In this document: in pieces, positions 1 to 8,640 of the stretch
How the letters are laid out: each line of letters begins with the position of its first letter
Numbering within the stretch: the stretch's first letter is position 1
Assembly: GCF_018919065.1 (NCBI RefSeq)
Contig: NZ_JAHLQG010000042.1
Span: forward strand, 1-59,827
Source of the DNA: Blautia sp. MSJ-9
GTDB taxonomy: Bacteria; Bacillota; Clostridia; Lachnospirales; Lachnospiraceae
Reading direction: 5' to 3'
Length of the DNA stretch: 59,827 nucleotides
The notes under the pieces: generated by a model
The model's input: the letters and a program-made list of their open reading frames with translations, nothing else
Databases searched by the model: none
Told to the model about the DNA's origin: nothing
Program-made: the position numbers and the translations under genes

Positions 1-222
1 CGGGCCGCTGGTGCATCGGTTAGACTGCCAAGTCTACGGCCGAGTAGCCAAGCCCGGAAGGGATAAACGCTGAAGGCATCTAAGCGTGAAGCCCCCCTTA
101 AGATGAGATATCCCATTCGAAAGAAGTAAACCCCCTTGAAGACGACGAGGTAGATAGGGCAGAGGTGGAAGTGTGGTAACACATGGAGCTGACTGTTACT
201 AATCGGGTGAGGGCTTGACCAA
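1..222 (+). rRNA. 23S rRNA, 3' end (partial)
   Basis: The first about 222 bases match the conserved 3' end of 23S rRNA: the stretch reading 'aagggataaacgctgaagg' and the closing 'actaatcgggtgagggc' are typical of the terminal domain VI helices. The 5' part lies outside the window and the exact 3' end is estimated. No 5S rRNA sequence is recognisable between this end and the tRNA-Trp gene. Confidence 0.95.
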
Positions 223-451
223 AACGCTGAGAGAGCGGGCAGGATGTAACAGGAATGAGACGGAGCAAGCTTGCTTGTGAAGGAACATTCATGGTACAGA
301 CTGGACATTTGCGAAGCAAATGACACTGAGTGACGTAGTCGCGAAGTGACCCCCGCGGAGTAGATCATTCACTCAGCAACGCAGGAAGTAATGAATCTCA
401 GGGAAATGTCAACATGTATGTAGTTTTGAGAGTATATAAAATATACTTTGT

Positions 452-522
452 AGGGGATTGGTCAAATGGTATGATAGGGGTCTCCAAAACCTTTGGTGGG
501 AGTTCGATTCTCTCATCCCCTG
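452..522 (+). tRNA. tRNA-Trp (anticodon CCA)
   Basis: A 71-nt cloverleaf folds with acceptor arms AGGGGAT and ATCCCCT, an anticodon stem closing the loop CTCCAAA (anticodon CCA), a T arm with loop TTCGATT, and discriminator base G. The 3' CCA is not encoded. It lies about 230 nt downstream of the 23S rRNA end, as part of an rRNA-tRNA transcription unit. Confidence 0.93.
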
Positions 523-533
523 CTTCTAACGAG

Positions 534-572
534 TCAGAAAGTCAGTGAAATCAAGGCTTTCTGGCTTTTTTG
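534..572 (+). terminator. Intrinsic terminator after tRNA-Trp
   Basis: Inverted repeat gtcagaaag / ctttctggc followed by a run of six T residues, directly after the tRNA. It probably ends the rRNA/tRNA transcript. Confidence 0.75.
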
Positions 573-647
573 TTTTATTAAAAATGGAAAGGAACCAGAT
601 AAGTACCTTTTTTCAACCATAAATGAGCAAATTTGAAAATTGAGAAT

Positions 648-691
648 AAAAAGACATTGACGATCCATCTTCGATTGCCTGTGTCTTTTTT
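648..691 (+). terminator. Weak U-rich hairpin
   Basis: Arms aaaaagaca and tgtcttttt enclose an imperfect inner helix and are followed by more T residues. Because both ends are A/T runs it could act on either strand. There is no gene between it and the upstream terminator, so its role is unclear; it may insulate the ECF sigma gene. Confidence 0.35.
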
Positions 692-711
692 GGTATAAAA
701 TAAAAAATTTT

Positions 712-741
712 TGAAAGGAACTGCCCATATTTCAAGTCTAA
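712..741 (+). promoter_or_regulatory. Candidate ECF-type promoter of the sigma factor gene
   Basis: TGAAAGGAAC is followed after 14 bases by GTCTAA, which resembles the GAAC-type -35 and CGTC-like -10 elements used by ECF sigma factors. It ends about 30 nt before the sigma gene start and would fit autoregulation. This is inferred from pattern only. Confidence 0.35.
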
Positions 742-771
742 TAGTTATAAAAATGAAAAGGGGGTATAAAA

Positions 772-1263
772 ATGGATGCTTTGGTAACAGCAGCTAAAAA
801 CGGAGATAAAGAAGCGTTTGTTCAATTGATCCGGATGAATAAGCAGAGCTTATATAAGGCAGCCTGGGTTTATCTTCGGAACGAGCAAGACATTGCAGAT
901 GCACTGCAAAATGCAATCCTGTCCTGTTATGAAAATATACAGGGGCTGAGAGAAGTGAAATATTTTAAGACTTGGCTGATTCGGATTCTGATAAACGAAT
1001 GTAAAGACATTCTCCGTCAAAAGAACCGTGACACAGAACTGGAAAATTTTGCAGAAGGTGTACATTGTGAAGACCTGGATCTTTGTGAATGGAAGCAATT
1101 GCTTTTATGTCTTGATGAAGAAAGTAGGAAAATTGTAGAACTCTATTATTTTGATGAATTTTCTGTAAAGGAAATAGGTGTTCTTCTTGAAATGAACAGC
1201 AATACCGTATCAACTAAACTTTCCAGGGCAAGAGCAAAATTAAAAAGGGTGATCAGGAGGTGA
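772..1263 (+). CDS. ECF-type RNA polymerase sigma factor
   Basis: A 163-residue protein with the two-domain layout of extracytoplasmic-function sigma factors. The N-terminal region 2 has the RNEQDIADALQNAIL-type helix and a following KYFKTWLIRILINECKD segment for core binding and -10 recognition. The C-terminal region 4 has a helix-turn-helix (about residues 120-160, VKEIGVLLEMNSNTVSTKLSR) for the -35 element. The start has a G-rich Shine-Dalgarno site. Its stop overlaps the next gene, a membrane protein with a soluble N-terminus, which is the usual sigma/anti-sigma pairing. A candidate ECF-type promoter lies just upstream, so it may regulate itself. The signal sensed is unknown. Confidence 0.9.
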   Translation: MDALVTAAKNGDKEAFVQLIRMNKQSLYKAAWVYLRNEQDIADALQNAILSCYENIQGLREVKYFKTWLIRILINECKDILRQKNRDTELENFAEGVHCEDLDLCEWKQLLLCLDEESRKIVELYYFDEFSVKEIGVLLEMNSNTVSTKLSRARAKLKRVIRR

Positions 1264-1268
1264 TGGAT

Positions 1269-3125
1269 ATGAATGAAAAAGAAATCAGAAAAATTTTAAA
1301 AGAAGAAACTGTGATACCCGATAATATTGATAAAGCTATGGAAGATGTTCTGAACAGAATTTTAGATTCTCCAGATGAGAGAATTGGTAACACGAATAAT
1401 TTAGTCATAAAACCAGATAAAAGAAGAAAGAAAAGTTCAGGGAATAAGAAAAAAATAATTCGGATTCTTCTTCCGGTGGCTGCTGTATTAGGCATTAGCA
1501 CCGGTGTACTTGCAACAAAACTTGGATGGCTTCATAAAGAGCTGGAGCAGCAGGGTGTTACTGGACAGGAAACTGCCCAAATGATTGTTACAGAACCTGA
1601 TTCAAATGCAGAAAATGTAGAAGATATGACTTCTTATCATATAACTCCTGAGGAGATGGATTGGAGACAGTCTATGCTTTCTATTACAGAAGCTTATTTT
1701 GATGGCAGTAGTTTAAGCTTTCTGGGTGAACCTTCAAACGAGGCGAGGAACTATATGATCAGTTGCAGGGACCATGCGACAGTGAATGGAGAAGATGCAC
1801 TTGCATCTTTGAATAAGATAGACGGGGAAAATCTCTATTATGGGCATATTACCCTGTATGATGATGCATTGACAGAAAAAATATTAAAAGAAGATTCCAA
1901 GGTAGAGCTTTCCATGACCATTCAGGCATATCCGGATTATAATGGTAAGATTTATTACACCTGGAAAGATTATAAAGTTTACGAAAAAATTTTTAAAACT
2001 GGTTCTTTTACAGATTCAGAAGGAATGCTCTCTTATGCACTGCCTGCGGAGGATGTTTACAGAGGATATACGCCTCAGACTCTTACGTTAACACTTCCAT
2101 TAAATGATGAAGTACGGGATATCATAGAAAAATACAGGAAAGAAGGAAAACTGCAGGCTGAAGATACTGGAGTAGAACCCACTTCGGATTCTCTGGATGA
2201 GAGTACACAGGAAACAACAGGTTTAGAAAATTCTTTAGATTCTACGGAAGTAAATGAAAAACATGATTCAGAAACAACAGTGTTACAGGTAAATGAAAAC
2301 CATGTAATAGCTTCTCTGCAGGGAAAATCAGGGATGCTTACGATAGACGCCGATATTATTGGAAGTACCTTCGATGTTTCGAAAGGAATCCTGGAAAAAT
2401 GCAACATATCAGAGAAAGAAATCTGCTCTTGGTTTGGAGGAAAAGATGGCTGGGAAAAATCTGAGACAGATGAAATGGTCTGGGAAAATAAAGAAAAAGG
2501 ACTGCAGTTATTCGTTTCAGACGGAATGATACAGTGTGATGGATTAAGTGAAAAAGACCTGGGATCTTTAGGAAAAAATACGGAAGATGAGGAATTAAAT
2601 ATTATAAATCAGCTGCTTTCCAGAGCTAATTTAATTGGAACTTCTGTAAGAAAATCAATCAGCGACATGGAAGTAGGATATGATTATTACGACACGGAAA
2701 TTCTGCTGAATGGAGTATCGGTTGGAGGACTTTCTCAGCATTCTTATCGGGGAAATACAGGTTTTGGACCTGAACTTAAAGATTGCTATTTTAATATGCC
2801 GATTCCACTTCAAGTGAAAGAGGAAGAATCAGTTACTATGCTTCCTATGGAAGAAATTATGAAATCGGTGGAGCAATATGTAAAAGACGGGGAAATTGGT
2901 CTTTTTACAGAACAGAATGATACAGGGGAAACGGAATCAACCACGATTCCAGTTACAAAAATCTGTCTGGAATATTATATTGATGAAACCGCAGAGGGAA
3001 TCGTTTACAGGCCTGTCTGGAGTTTCCACTGCCCTTACCAGTGGAAAGATTCCCCGGATGAACAAGAATTATTTTACATAGATGGAGAAACTGGGGCATT
3101 GATTCGGGATGCGTTTGGCTGGTAG
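1269..3125 (+). CDS. Probable membrane anti-sigma / sigma regulatory protein
   Basis: About 618 residues. The cytoplasmic N-terminal 60 residues are charged, followed by one transmembrane segment (about residues 62-82, IIRILLPVAAVLGISTGVLA) and a long extracytoplasmic region rich in Glu, Ser and Thr, with a low-complexity linker near residues 290-340. This single-pass layout next to an ECF sigma factor is typical of DUF4179-like anti-sigma proteins. I did not find a zinc-binding HxxxCxxC motif, so the family assignment is by layout and context only. ATG at 1269 is chosen because AGGAGG at 1255-1260 is then 8 nt away; ATG 1263, overlapping the sigma stop, would have only 2 nt spacing. Confidence 0.65.
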   Translation: MNEKEIRKILKEETVIPDNIDKAMEDVLNRILDSPDERIGNTNNLVIKPDKRRKKSSGNKKKIIRILLPVAAVLGISTGVLATKLGWLHKELEQQGVTGQETAQMIVTEPDSNAENVEDMTSYHITPEEMDWRQSMLSITEAYFDGSSLSFLGEPSNEARNYMISCRDHATVNGEDALASLNKIDGENLYYGHITLYDDALTEKILKEDSKVELSMTIQAYPDYNGKIYYTWKDYKVYEKIFKTGSFTDSEGMLSYALPAEDVYRGYTPQTLTLTLPLNDEVRDIIEKYRKEGKLQAEDTGVEPTSDSLDESTQETTGLENSLDSTEVNEKHDSETTVLQVNENHVIASLQGKSGMLTIDADIIGSTFDVSKGILEKCNISEKEICSWFGGKDGWEKSETDEMVWENKEKGLQLFVSDGMIQCDGLSEKDLGSLGKNTEDEELNIINQLLSRANLIGTSVRKSISDMEVGYDYYDTEILLNGVSVGGLSQHSYRGNTGFGPELKDCYFNMPIPLQVKEEESVTMLPMEEIMKSVEQYVKDGEIGLFTEQNDTGETESTTIPVTKICLEYYIDETAEGIVYRPVWSFHCPYQWKDSPDEQELFYIDGETGALIRDAFGW

Positions 3126-3154
3126 GTATGAAAAAAGAACGCCAGTAACACTAC

Positions 3155-3183
3155 TTGACAAAAGAGAACACAGGTAGTATGAT
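3155..3183 (+). promoter_or_regulatory. Sigma-A type promoter of the fluoride riboswitch unit
   Basis: TTGACA (3155-3160), a 17-bp spacer, then TATGAT (3178-3183). Transcription would start near 3190, immediately before the riboswitch aptamer. Confidence 0.8.
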
Positions 3184-3193
3184 AAACAGGAAT

Positions 3194-3307
3194 TTTGGGG
3201 AATGAAGTTCTCCCCAGGGAAACCAAAACCGCTGATTTAAGCTGATGACTTCTACGATTAATTAATAAGCAATGTTAATTGATCGCAGAAGGTGTCAGCT
3301 TTTTTTG
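3194..3307 (+). promoter_or_regulatory. Fluoride riboswitch (crcB motif) with terminator
   Basis: The segment 3197-3256 follows the crcB-motif layout: a GGGGAATGAAGTTCTCCCC stem-loop, an ACCGCTGATTTAAGC core, then the hallmark GCTGATGACTTCTAC. The 3' part of the aptamer (agctgatgacttctacgat) is also the left arm of a long hairpin whose right arm (atcgcagaaggtgtcagct) ends in seven T residues at about 3301-3307. The same bases therefore serve either the aptamer or the terminator. In this family fluoride binding favours read-through. The controlled gene is the antiporter starting at 3337. Confidence 0.88.
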
Positions 3308-3336
3308 TGTGGAAACAAAAAGAAGGAGAAATATCA

Positions 3337-4536
3337 ATGTTAACATCACTATCATTTATTTTTCTGGTAGGTCTGGCAATGGGAGCAATCTGCCAGAAAT
3401 TGAAACTGCCACGTATTATCGGAATGCTTGCAACCGGAATTGTGCTGGGACCGTATGTCCTGGATCTTCTTGATCCAAGCATTCTCTCTATCTCAGCTGA
3501 CCTGAGAAAAATGGCGCTGATCATCATCCTGTTAAAGGCAGGATTATCCCTGAATCTGGATGATTTAAAGAAAGTAGGCAGACCTGCGATTATGATGTCT
3601 TTTGTACCGGCATCTTTTGAAATTATCGGTTATTTATTATTTGCACCGTCTATTCTGGGAATCACCAGAGTAGAAGCTGCAGTTATGGGATCTGTGCTTG
3701 CTGCGGTATCTCCTGCAGTCGTTGTACCGAGAATGGTTCAGCTGATGGAGACGAAATACGGAACAGAGAAAGCGATTCCACAGATGATCATGGCCGGAGC
3801 ATCTTGCGACGACATCTTTGTTATCGTATTATTTACGACATTTTTAAGCATGGCACAGGGCGGCAGTGCAGACATCAAGGCATTTGCAAATATCCCGATT
3901 TCAATCATCCTTGGAATTATTCTTGGTGCGATCGTAGGCTACCTGCTATATTTATTTTTCGAGACGGCTTATGCGAAGAAACATTATGTAAGAAACAGCA
4001 TGAAAGTAATCATTGTTCTTGGATTCTCTTTTTTGCTGATCGCAATTGAAGGCTGGCTGGAAGGAAAAATTGCAGTATCCGGGTTACTTGCAGTTGTAAG
4101 TATGGCATGTGTTCTGAAAATGAAATGCACAGCTTTTGTATCTAAGAGACTGTCAGAGAAATTCGGGAAACTCTGGCTTGCTGCAGAGGTAATTCTTTTT
4201 GTTTTGGTAGGTGCTGCAGTTGATATCCGTTATACACTGGAAGCAGGAATTGCAGCAGTTGCGATGATCTTTGTAGCACTAATCTTTAGGTCTTTTGGCG
4301 TATTGCTCTGCACAGTGAAAACAAATCTATCTGCAAAAGAAAGGGCTTTTTGTGTTATTGCATACCTTCCGAAAGCAACGGTACAGGCAGCAATTGGCTC
4401 TGTTCCCTTTGCAGCAGGATTGCCGTGCGGAAAAATTGTACTTTCCGTAGCTGTTATGGCAATTATTATCACAGCTCCCCTGGGGGCTTTTGGCATGGAT
4501 CTTACTTATAAAAAAATTCTGACAAGAGAAAAATAA
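3337..4536 (+). CDS. Cation:proton-type antiporter, fluoride-riboswitch controlled
   Basis: A 399-residue, highly hydrophobic protein with about 12 predicted membrane helices and the layout of CPA-type Na+/H+ exchangers, including GASCDDIFVIVLF-like residues in the core helix that usually carries the acidic ion-binding site. ATG 3337 is chosen over an upstream in-frame start because AAGGAG precedes it at good spacing and residues before it would derive from the riboswitch terminator. The fluoride riboswitch directly upstream indicates a role in fluoride resistance; antiporter-like genes are a known minor class in that regulon beside Fluc/CrcB and CLC-F. Whether the exported ion is fluoride or a cation cannot be told from sequence. 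Confidence 0.82.
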   Translation: MLTSLSFIFLVGLAMGAICQKLKLPRIIGMLATGIVLGPYVLDLLDPSILSISADLRKMALIIILLKAGLSLNLDDLKKVGRPAIMMSFVPASFEIIGYLLFAPSILGITRVEAAVMGSVLAAVSPAVVVPRMVQLMETKYGTEKAIPQMIMAGASCDDIFVIVLFTTFLSMAQGGSADIKAFANIPISIILGIILGAIVGYLLYLFFETAYAKKHYVRNSMKVIIVLGFSFLLIAIEGWLEGKIAVSGLLAVVSMACVLKMKCTAFVSKRLSEKFGKLWLAAEVILFVLVGAAVDIRYTLEAGIAAVAMIFVALIFRSFGVLLCTVKTNLSAKERAFCVIAYLPKATVQAAIGSVPFAAGLPCGKIVLSVAVMAIIITAPLGAFGMDLTYKKILTREK

Positions 4537-4650
4537 AGGTGCAGTTAACAGAGTGCAAGATAATATAAAATATACAGAGAATAGCTATTTGACAAATACA
4601 ATAATCTTTGAGATTCATCATAATTAAAGTAAAGGATATACATATTAATA

Positions 4651-4706
4651 AAAAAGCTACTGCACAATCTGGAATATTTTTCCGGATGTATATGCAGTAG
4701 CTTTTA
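4651..4706. terminator. Bidirectional terminator between antiporter and GH3 genes
   Basis: Arms aaaaagctactgca and tgcagtagctttt face each other across about 30 nt, with A-rich and T-rich flanks, so it can end both the plus-strand antiporter and the minus-strand glucosidase transcripts, which converge here. Confidence 0.75.
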
Positions 4707-4792
4707 CTTATATGGAGTAATATATCATGCAAAATTATTCTAAAGTAATATCCCACATGAAATAAGATAAGTGCCAGAGAAAAATTCTTATG

Positions 4793-7069
4793 TCATAAGC
4801 ATAATTTCTGTAGTTTATCAATGATCTCCTGAATCTCGGTGCGTGAAAATCCACCAAAGCTGCACAGAGAACGAAGCGGCATGGAGTCTGTCATTGCTTC
4901 CACCATTTCTTCTGTAATGGCTTCTGCGGCAGATTCAGAAGAGGTTGTCTCTGAACCACCGTTCATTGCAGACAGATACTTGGATGTCAGTTCTTTAGCA
5001 GTTTCTTTTGTCTTAGGATGACGGAGAAGTTCTCCAAGCGTGGTATTCATATGAATATGCATCGGAATGACCTGGCTGCTGGAAAGTTCTATGGTTTCGG
5101 AGAGACGGATATCTCTGGAAGATGCACCGATCAGAATTTCATATTTGCCGCTTGCTGCATACCAGTCATGTAATTCGGTGTTATACCATGCAAAACTGCG
5201 CTTATCCAGTTCCATGGTAACTGTCTTGGTCTCACCAGGAACAAGCTGGACTTTTTCAAAGCCTTTCAGTTCTTTTTCAGGACGGATCGCAGAAGCAGTC
5301 ATATCTTTAACGTAGAGCTGAACAACTTCTTTTCCGGCAACGCTGCCTGTATTCGTCACATCTACAGAAACAGTGACAGTATCTTTTTCTGTCGGATTTG
5401 TGTTGGAAATCTGCAGATTGCTGTATGCAAAAGTAGTATAGGAGAGTCCGTACCCAAACGGATAGGCAACTTCCATCTGCTTGGTATCATAATAACGATA
5501 TCCAACAAATACACCTTCATGGTATTCTACTTTATCGCCGCCGCCGAAGCTCAGATAGGATGGATTGTCAGCCAGTTTCACCGGAACTGTCTCAGCCAGT
5601 TTACCACTTGGATTTACAATACCATAGAGGATATTTGCAACAGCAGCACCGCCTGCCTGTCCGCCCAGATAAGCTTCCAGAATACCTTTTACATCATTGA
5701 TCCATGGCATTTCCACAGGAGAACCATTGTGAAGAACGATCACAGTATTTGGCTGAACTTCCAGAATTTCAGCAATAAGACGATTCTGGCATTCAGGCAG
5801 TCTCATGTGAGAGCGGTCATATCCTTCAGATTCAAAACTGTCCGGAAGTCCGGCGAAGATTACAACTTTATCAGCTCCTTTTGCGGCCTGAACGGCTTCT
5901 GCAGCAAGTGTTTCATCATAGAAATCTTTATCAGCAGGGAAACCTTCTGCATAAGTAACCTGTGCATCGGCAGGAACAGATTCCAGTGCATTGGTAACTT
6001 TGAAGCAGTTGATATGGGAACTTCCGCCGCCCTGGAAACGAGGCTTCTTAGCGAAACCACCTACGAAAGCAACTTTTTCAGATGTTTTCAGAGGCAGGAT
6101 CTGGTCATTATTTTTCAGGAGGACCATAGATTCTTCTGCGATACGGCGTGCTTCTTCATGGTCTTTTTCCATAGTGAATTCCTGTGGTGCGCGGTGATCA
6201 GCATATTTGTAAATGATATTCAGAATACGCTCTACAGCCTGATCCAGAACTTCTTCTTTCAGAGCTCCGTTCTTTACGGCTTCCACGATCAGAGCGTCAT
6301 TTGTTCCGTTGGAACCAGGCATCTCCAGCTCCAGACCGGCTTCCAGACCTTTCACACGGTCATTGACTGCACCCCAGTCAGACATGACATATCCTTCAAA
6401 TCCCCAGTCATTGCGGAGAACATCGGTGAGAAGCCATTTGTTTTCGGAAGCAAAAGTGCCGTTGATCTGATTGTAGGAGCACATAAAGGTATATGGCTGC
6501 GCTTTCTTTACAGCAGTCTCAAATGCAGGGAAATAGATTTCGCGGAGGGTTCTTTCATCTGCTTCAGAGGAATTGCTCATACGGTGATATTCCTGATTGT
6601 TAGCTGCGAAATGCTTGATGGAAGTTCCAACATGCTGAGACTGTACGCCATTGATAAATGCGGCTGCGATTTCGCCTGCAAGATATGGATCCTCTGAATA
6701 ATATTCAAAGTTTCTTCCGCAGAGTGGGGAACGTTTGATATTAACAGCCGGTCCTAAGATGACAGATACATCATTTGCCTGAGCCTCTTTACCGATCGTT
6801 TCACCCATAGATTCCATTAATTTACGGTCAAAAGAGCATGCACTTAAAGCTGCAGGAGGAAAGCAGACCGCCTTGATACTGTCATTCATTCCAAGATGAT
6901 CTCCTTTGTCATCCTGCTTACGAAGCCCGTGAGGGCCATCACTTACCATAACCTCCGGGATTCCAAGTCTTTCCACACTTTTCAGATGCCAGAAATCAAG
7001 ACCTGAGCACATGCCAGCCTTCTCTTCAAGAGTCATCTGGCTGACGATTTTCTTTAAATCACGTTCCAT
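4793..7069 (-). CDS. Glycoside hydrolase family 3 beta-glucosidase
   Basis: A 758-residue cytoplasmic protein (no signal peptide) with the GH3 order: N-terminal TIM-barrel domain with VSDGPHGLR and the KHFAANNQE segment, the nucleophile Asp in GYVMSDWGAV at about residue 225, an alpha/beta sandwich domain carrying VVIFAGLPDSFESEGYDR, and a fibronectin type III-like domain near residues 575-670. It likely hydrolyses imported beta-glucosides or related oligosaccharides. ATG at 7069 is chosen because GGAGG lies at good spacing; an ATG five codons upstream would sit within that site. It is divergent from an AraC-type regulator, the probable controller. Confidence 0.93.
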   Translation of the reverse strand: MERDLKKIVSQMTLEEKAGMCSGLDFWHLKSVERLGIPEVMVSDGPHGLRKQDDKGDHLGMNDSIKAVCFPPAALSACSFDRKLMESMGETIGKEAQANDVSVILGPAVNIKRSPLCGRNFEYYSEDPYLAGEIAAAFINGVQSQHVGTSIKHFAANNQEYHRMSNSSEADERTLREIYFPAFETAVKKAQPYTFMCSYNQINGTFASENKWLLTDVLRNDWGFEGYVMSDWGAVNDRVKGLEAGLELEMPGSNGTNDALIVEAVKNGALKEEVLDQAVERILNIIYKYADHRAPQEFTMEKDHEEARRIAEESMVLLKNNDQILPLKTSEKVAFVGGFAKKPRFQGGGSSHINCFKVTNALESVPADAQVTYAEGFPADKDFYDETLAAEAVQAAKGADKVVIFAGLPDSFESEGYDRSHMRLPECQNRLIAEILEVQPNTVIVLHNGSPVEMPWINDVKGILEAYLGGQAGGAAVANILYGIVNPSGKLAETVPVKLADNPSYLSFGGGDKVEYHEGVFVGYRYYDTKQMEVAYPFGYGLSYTTFAYSNLQISNTNPTEKDTVTVSVDVTNTGSVAGKEVVQLYVKDMTASAIRPEKELKGFEKVQLVPGETKTVTMELDKRSFAWYNTELHDWYAASGKYEILIGASSRDIRLSETIELSSSQVIPMHIHMNTTLGELLRHPKTKETAKELTSKYLSAMNGGSETTSSESAAEAITEEMVEAMTDSMPLRSLCSFGGFSRTEIQEIIDKLQKLCL

Positions 7070-7131
7070 AATAAAAACCTCCATAATTTAGTGATATATG
7101 TTAAACGAACTGTTTACCTTTATCTGAACTA

Positions 7132-7186
7132 TATCATTTGCAAATGATAAAATATAGTAAAATATTGTTATAAATAGTAAAATATT
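7132..7186. promoter_or_regulatory. Operator-like palindrome and direct repeats in the divergent promoter region
   Basis: A perfect 18-bp palindrome, tatcatttgcaaatgata, lies at 7132-7149, next to a minus-strand TATAGT that may be the glucosidase -10 box. Beside it the 13-bp sequence atagtaaaatatt occurs twice in the same orientation (7154-7166 and 7174-7186), spaced 20 bp, roughly two helical turns, as expected for an AraC-family binding site. Function is inferred. Confidence 0.5.
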
Positions 7187-7304
7187 AATATTCTTTCTAA
7201 GGGTTGGAAAAGATTCTGGTAGGGATGTTGTCTGGGGACATAATTGTGTGTAAAATAAGATAAGAATTTTTATAGAAGAGAACGGTTATGTGGGGATGTG
7301 AATC

Positions 7305-8063
7305 ATGGAAAAATTATATAGTCATCAGGAAGAAAAAATTGCAGAGAATCGAAGCAGGGATACCTTATTTGAGAGACGGGAGAATCTTCAGAGACATGCC
7401 TCCTATGCAAGTGAACGTCTGCAATACGATGCGATTAAAAATGGGCAGACGGACAGAGTGCTGTCCATTTTTCAAAAGACACCGGATGGAACTCCGGGAG
7501 TTTTGTCCAGGAATGAACTGCGAAACAGTAAAAATATGTTTATTGCGGGAATTACTCTGTTTACAAGAGCTGCAATTGAAGGTGGAGTACCAGAAGAAAC
7601 GGCGTATGCTTTAAGTGATGGCTATATTCAGACTGTGGAAGAATGTACAAGTAAGTATTCCATAGAAAAATTATCGGAAAAAGCAGCGATGCGGTTTGCA
7701 GAAGAAGTACAGAAACATGGGATGAGAAATTACAGCAGAACAATTGAGGCTGCAATAAAATATATCCATCTTCATCTGCATACGTCCATCACATTGGAAG
7801 AAACAGCAGAGGCAGCAGGAATCAGCCCAGGTTACCTTTCCAGACTGTTTAAAAAAGAAACGGGAATGTTCTTGGTTGACTATATCCAAAAAGAACGGAT
7901 AGAAGCTGCCTGCAATATGCTGACATACTCAGATTATACAGCAGCACAGATAAGCGAATATCTGTGTTTTTCCACACAGAGCTATTTTATAAAAATATTC
8001 AAAAAATATACAGGTACCACACCTGCGAAATATAAAAAATACAAAGTTCAGGACTGGAAATAA
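7305..8063 (+). CDS. AraC-family transcriptional regulator
   Basis: A 252-residue protein. The C-terminal about 100 residues form the two helix-turn-helix AraC domain: ITLEETAEAAGISPGYLSRL, then the second helix pair ending YFIKIFKKYTGTTPAKYKKY. The N-terminal about 140 residues contain SRNELRNSKNMFIAGITLFTRA and resemble the effector/dimerisation part of short AraC regulators seen beside glycosidase genes in Lachnospiraceae. It is transcribed away from the GH3 glucosidase, with palindromic and repeated sites between them, so it probably activates that gene in response to a sugar. The Shine-Dalgarno site is weak (GGGAT), leaving the start slightly uncertain. Confidence 0.88.
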   Translation: MEKLYSHQEEKIAENRSRDTLFERRENLQRHASYASERLQYDAIKNGQTDRVLSIFQKTPDGTPGVLSRNELRNSKNMFIAGITLFTRAAIEGGVPEETAYALSDGYIQTVEECTSKYSIEKLSEKAAMRFAEEVQKHGMRNYSRTIEAAIKYIHLHLHTSITLEETAEAAGISPGYLSRLFKKETGMFLVDYIQKERIEAACNMLTYSDYTAAQISEYLCFSTQSYFIKIFKKYTGTTPAKYKKYKVQDWK

Positions 8064-8205
8064 TAATGATCCGCACCCACTTTACTCCACAGATGCAGTC
8101 AGAAAAACGCATCCAGAAATATGCAGGCTGGAAAAATATAGTAGAACAGGTATTGCATAAATAATAATAACAGTGATATAATCCATAACAGAATATCGCA
8201 CGAAG

Positions 8206-8255
8206 AAGAGCAGATATTACACCAACGTGCCAGGTGTAGTAGCTGCTCTTTTTGC
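8206..8255 (+). terminator. Intrinsic terminator after the AraC gene
   Basis: Arms aagagcag...acacc and ggtgt...ctgctctt followed by TTTTTGC form a long hairpin ending the regulator transcript. The bases 8064-8205 hold no convincing gene. Confidence 0.75.
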
Positions 8256-8401
8256 TTTATAAAGAATTAGTCAATATAAATAAATGCTGTATTTGACAGA
8301 TTTAAAGTGTTTGAAGTTTCCCAATCTATGTCTATGAAATAATGCGCATTTTATGCAGGAAAGTTTTATTTGCGAAGAAAAAGTATCACAATCAATGCTC
8401 A

Positions 8402-8483
8402 GCTCAGAAATATTTTTATTTTCCGTGCATTTGCAGGGATCTTAGGTCCCGAAACCGCACGGAAAATAAAAATATTTCTGAGC
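8402..8483. repeat. Perfect 27-bp inverted repeat
   Basis: The 27 bp at 8402-8428 (gctcagaaat...ttccgtgc) are repeated exactly, inverted, at 8457-8483, around a 28-nt loop that contains a smaller gggatc...gtccc helix. There is no T-run after either arm, so it is not a normal terminator. It lies in a 576-bp gene-free gap and may be a small non-autonomous element or a long structured RNA. Confidence 0.8.
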
Positions 8484-8535
8484 GTCTCTTTTACAGTGTA
8501 AAAATGAACGTTTTCAAAAAAATACAAAAAAGGGA

Positions 8536-8564
8536 TTGACAAACCAAAATAAAGATTGTATAGT
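8536..8564 (+). promoter_or_regulatory. Sigma-A type promoter of the SGNH hydrolase/ABC unit
   Basis: TTGACA (8536-8541), a 17-bp spacer and TATAGT (8559-8564) lie about 75 nt before the SGNH hydrolase start. It is the only strong promoter I see for this gene and possibly for the transporter genes behind it. Confidence 0.78.
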
Positions 8565-8640
8565 ATTCCTATCAAACAGATATGAAAACAGGAAAAACGA
8601 AAAACCTGCATTAAAAAATCAGTTAAGAAGGTGACAAGAC

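Noticed and set aside
5519..6697. Long open frame (about 390 codons) opposite the GH3 gene
   Set aside because: It is antisense to a clear GH3 catalytic domain, has the residue composition of a shadow frame (many Cys, Phe, His) and no ribosome site.
8067..8165. Short frame of about 32 codons after the AraC gene
   Set aside because: No ribosome site and no recognisable protein; may be a remnant, but nothing supports a gene.
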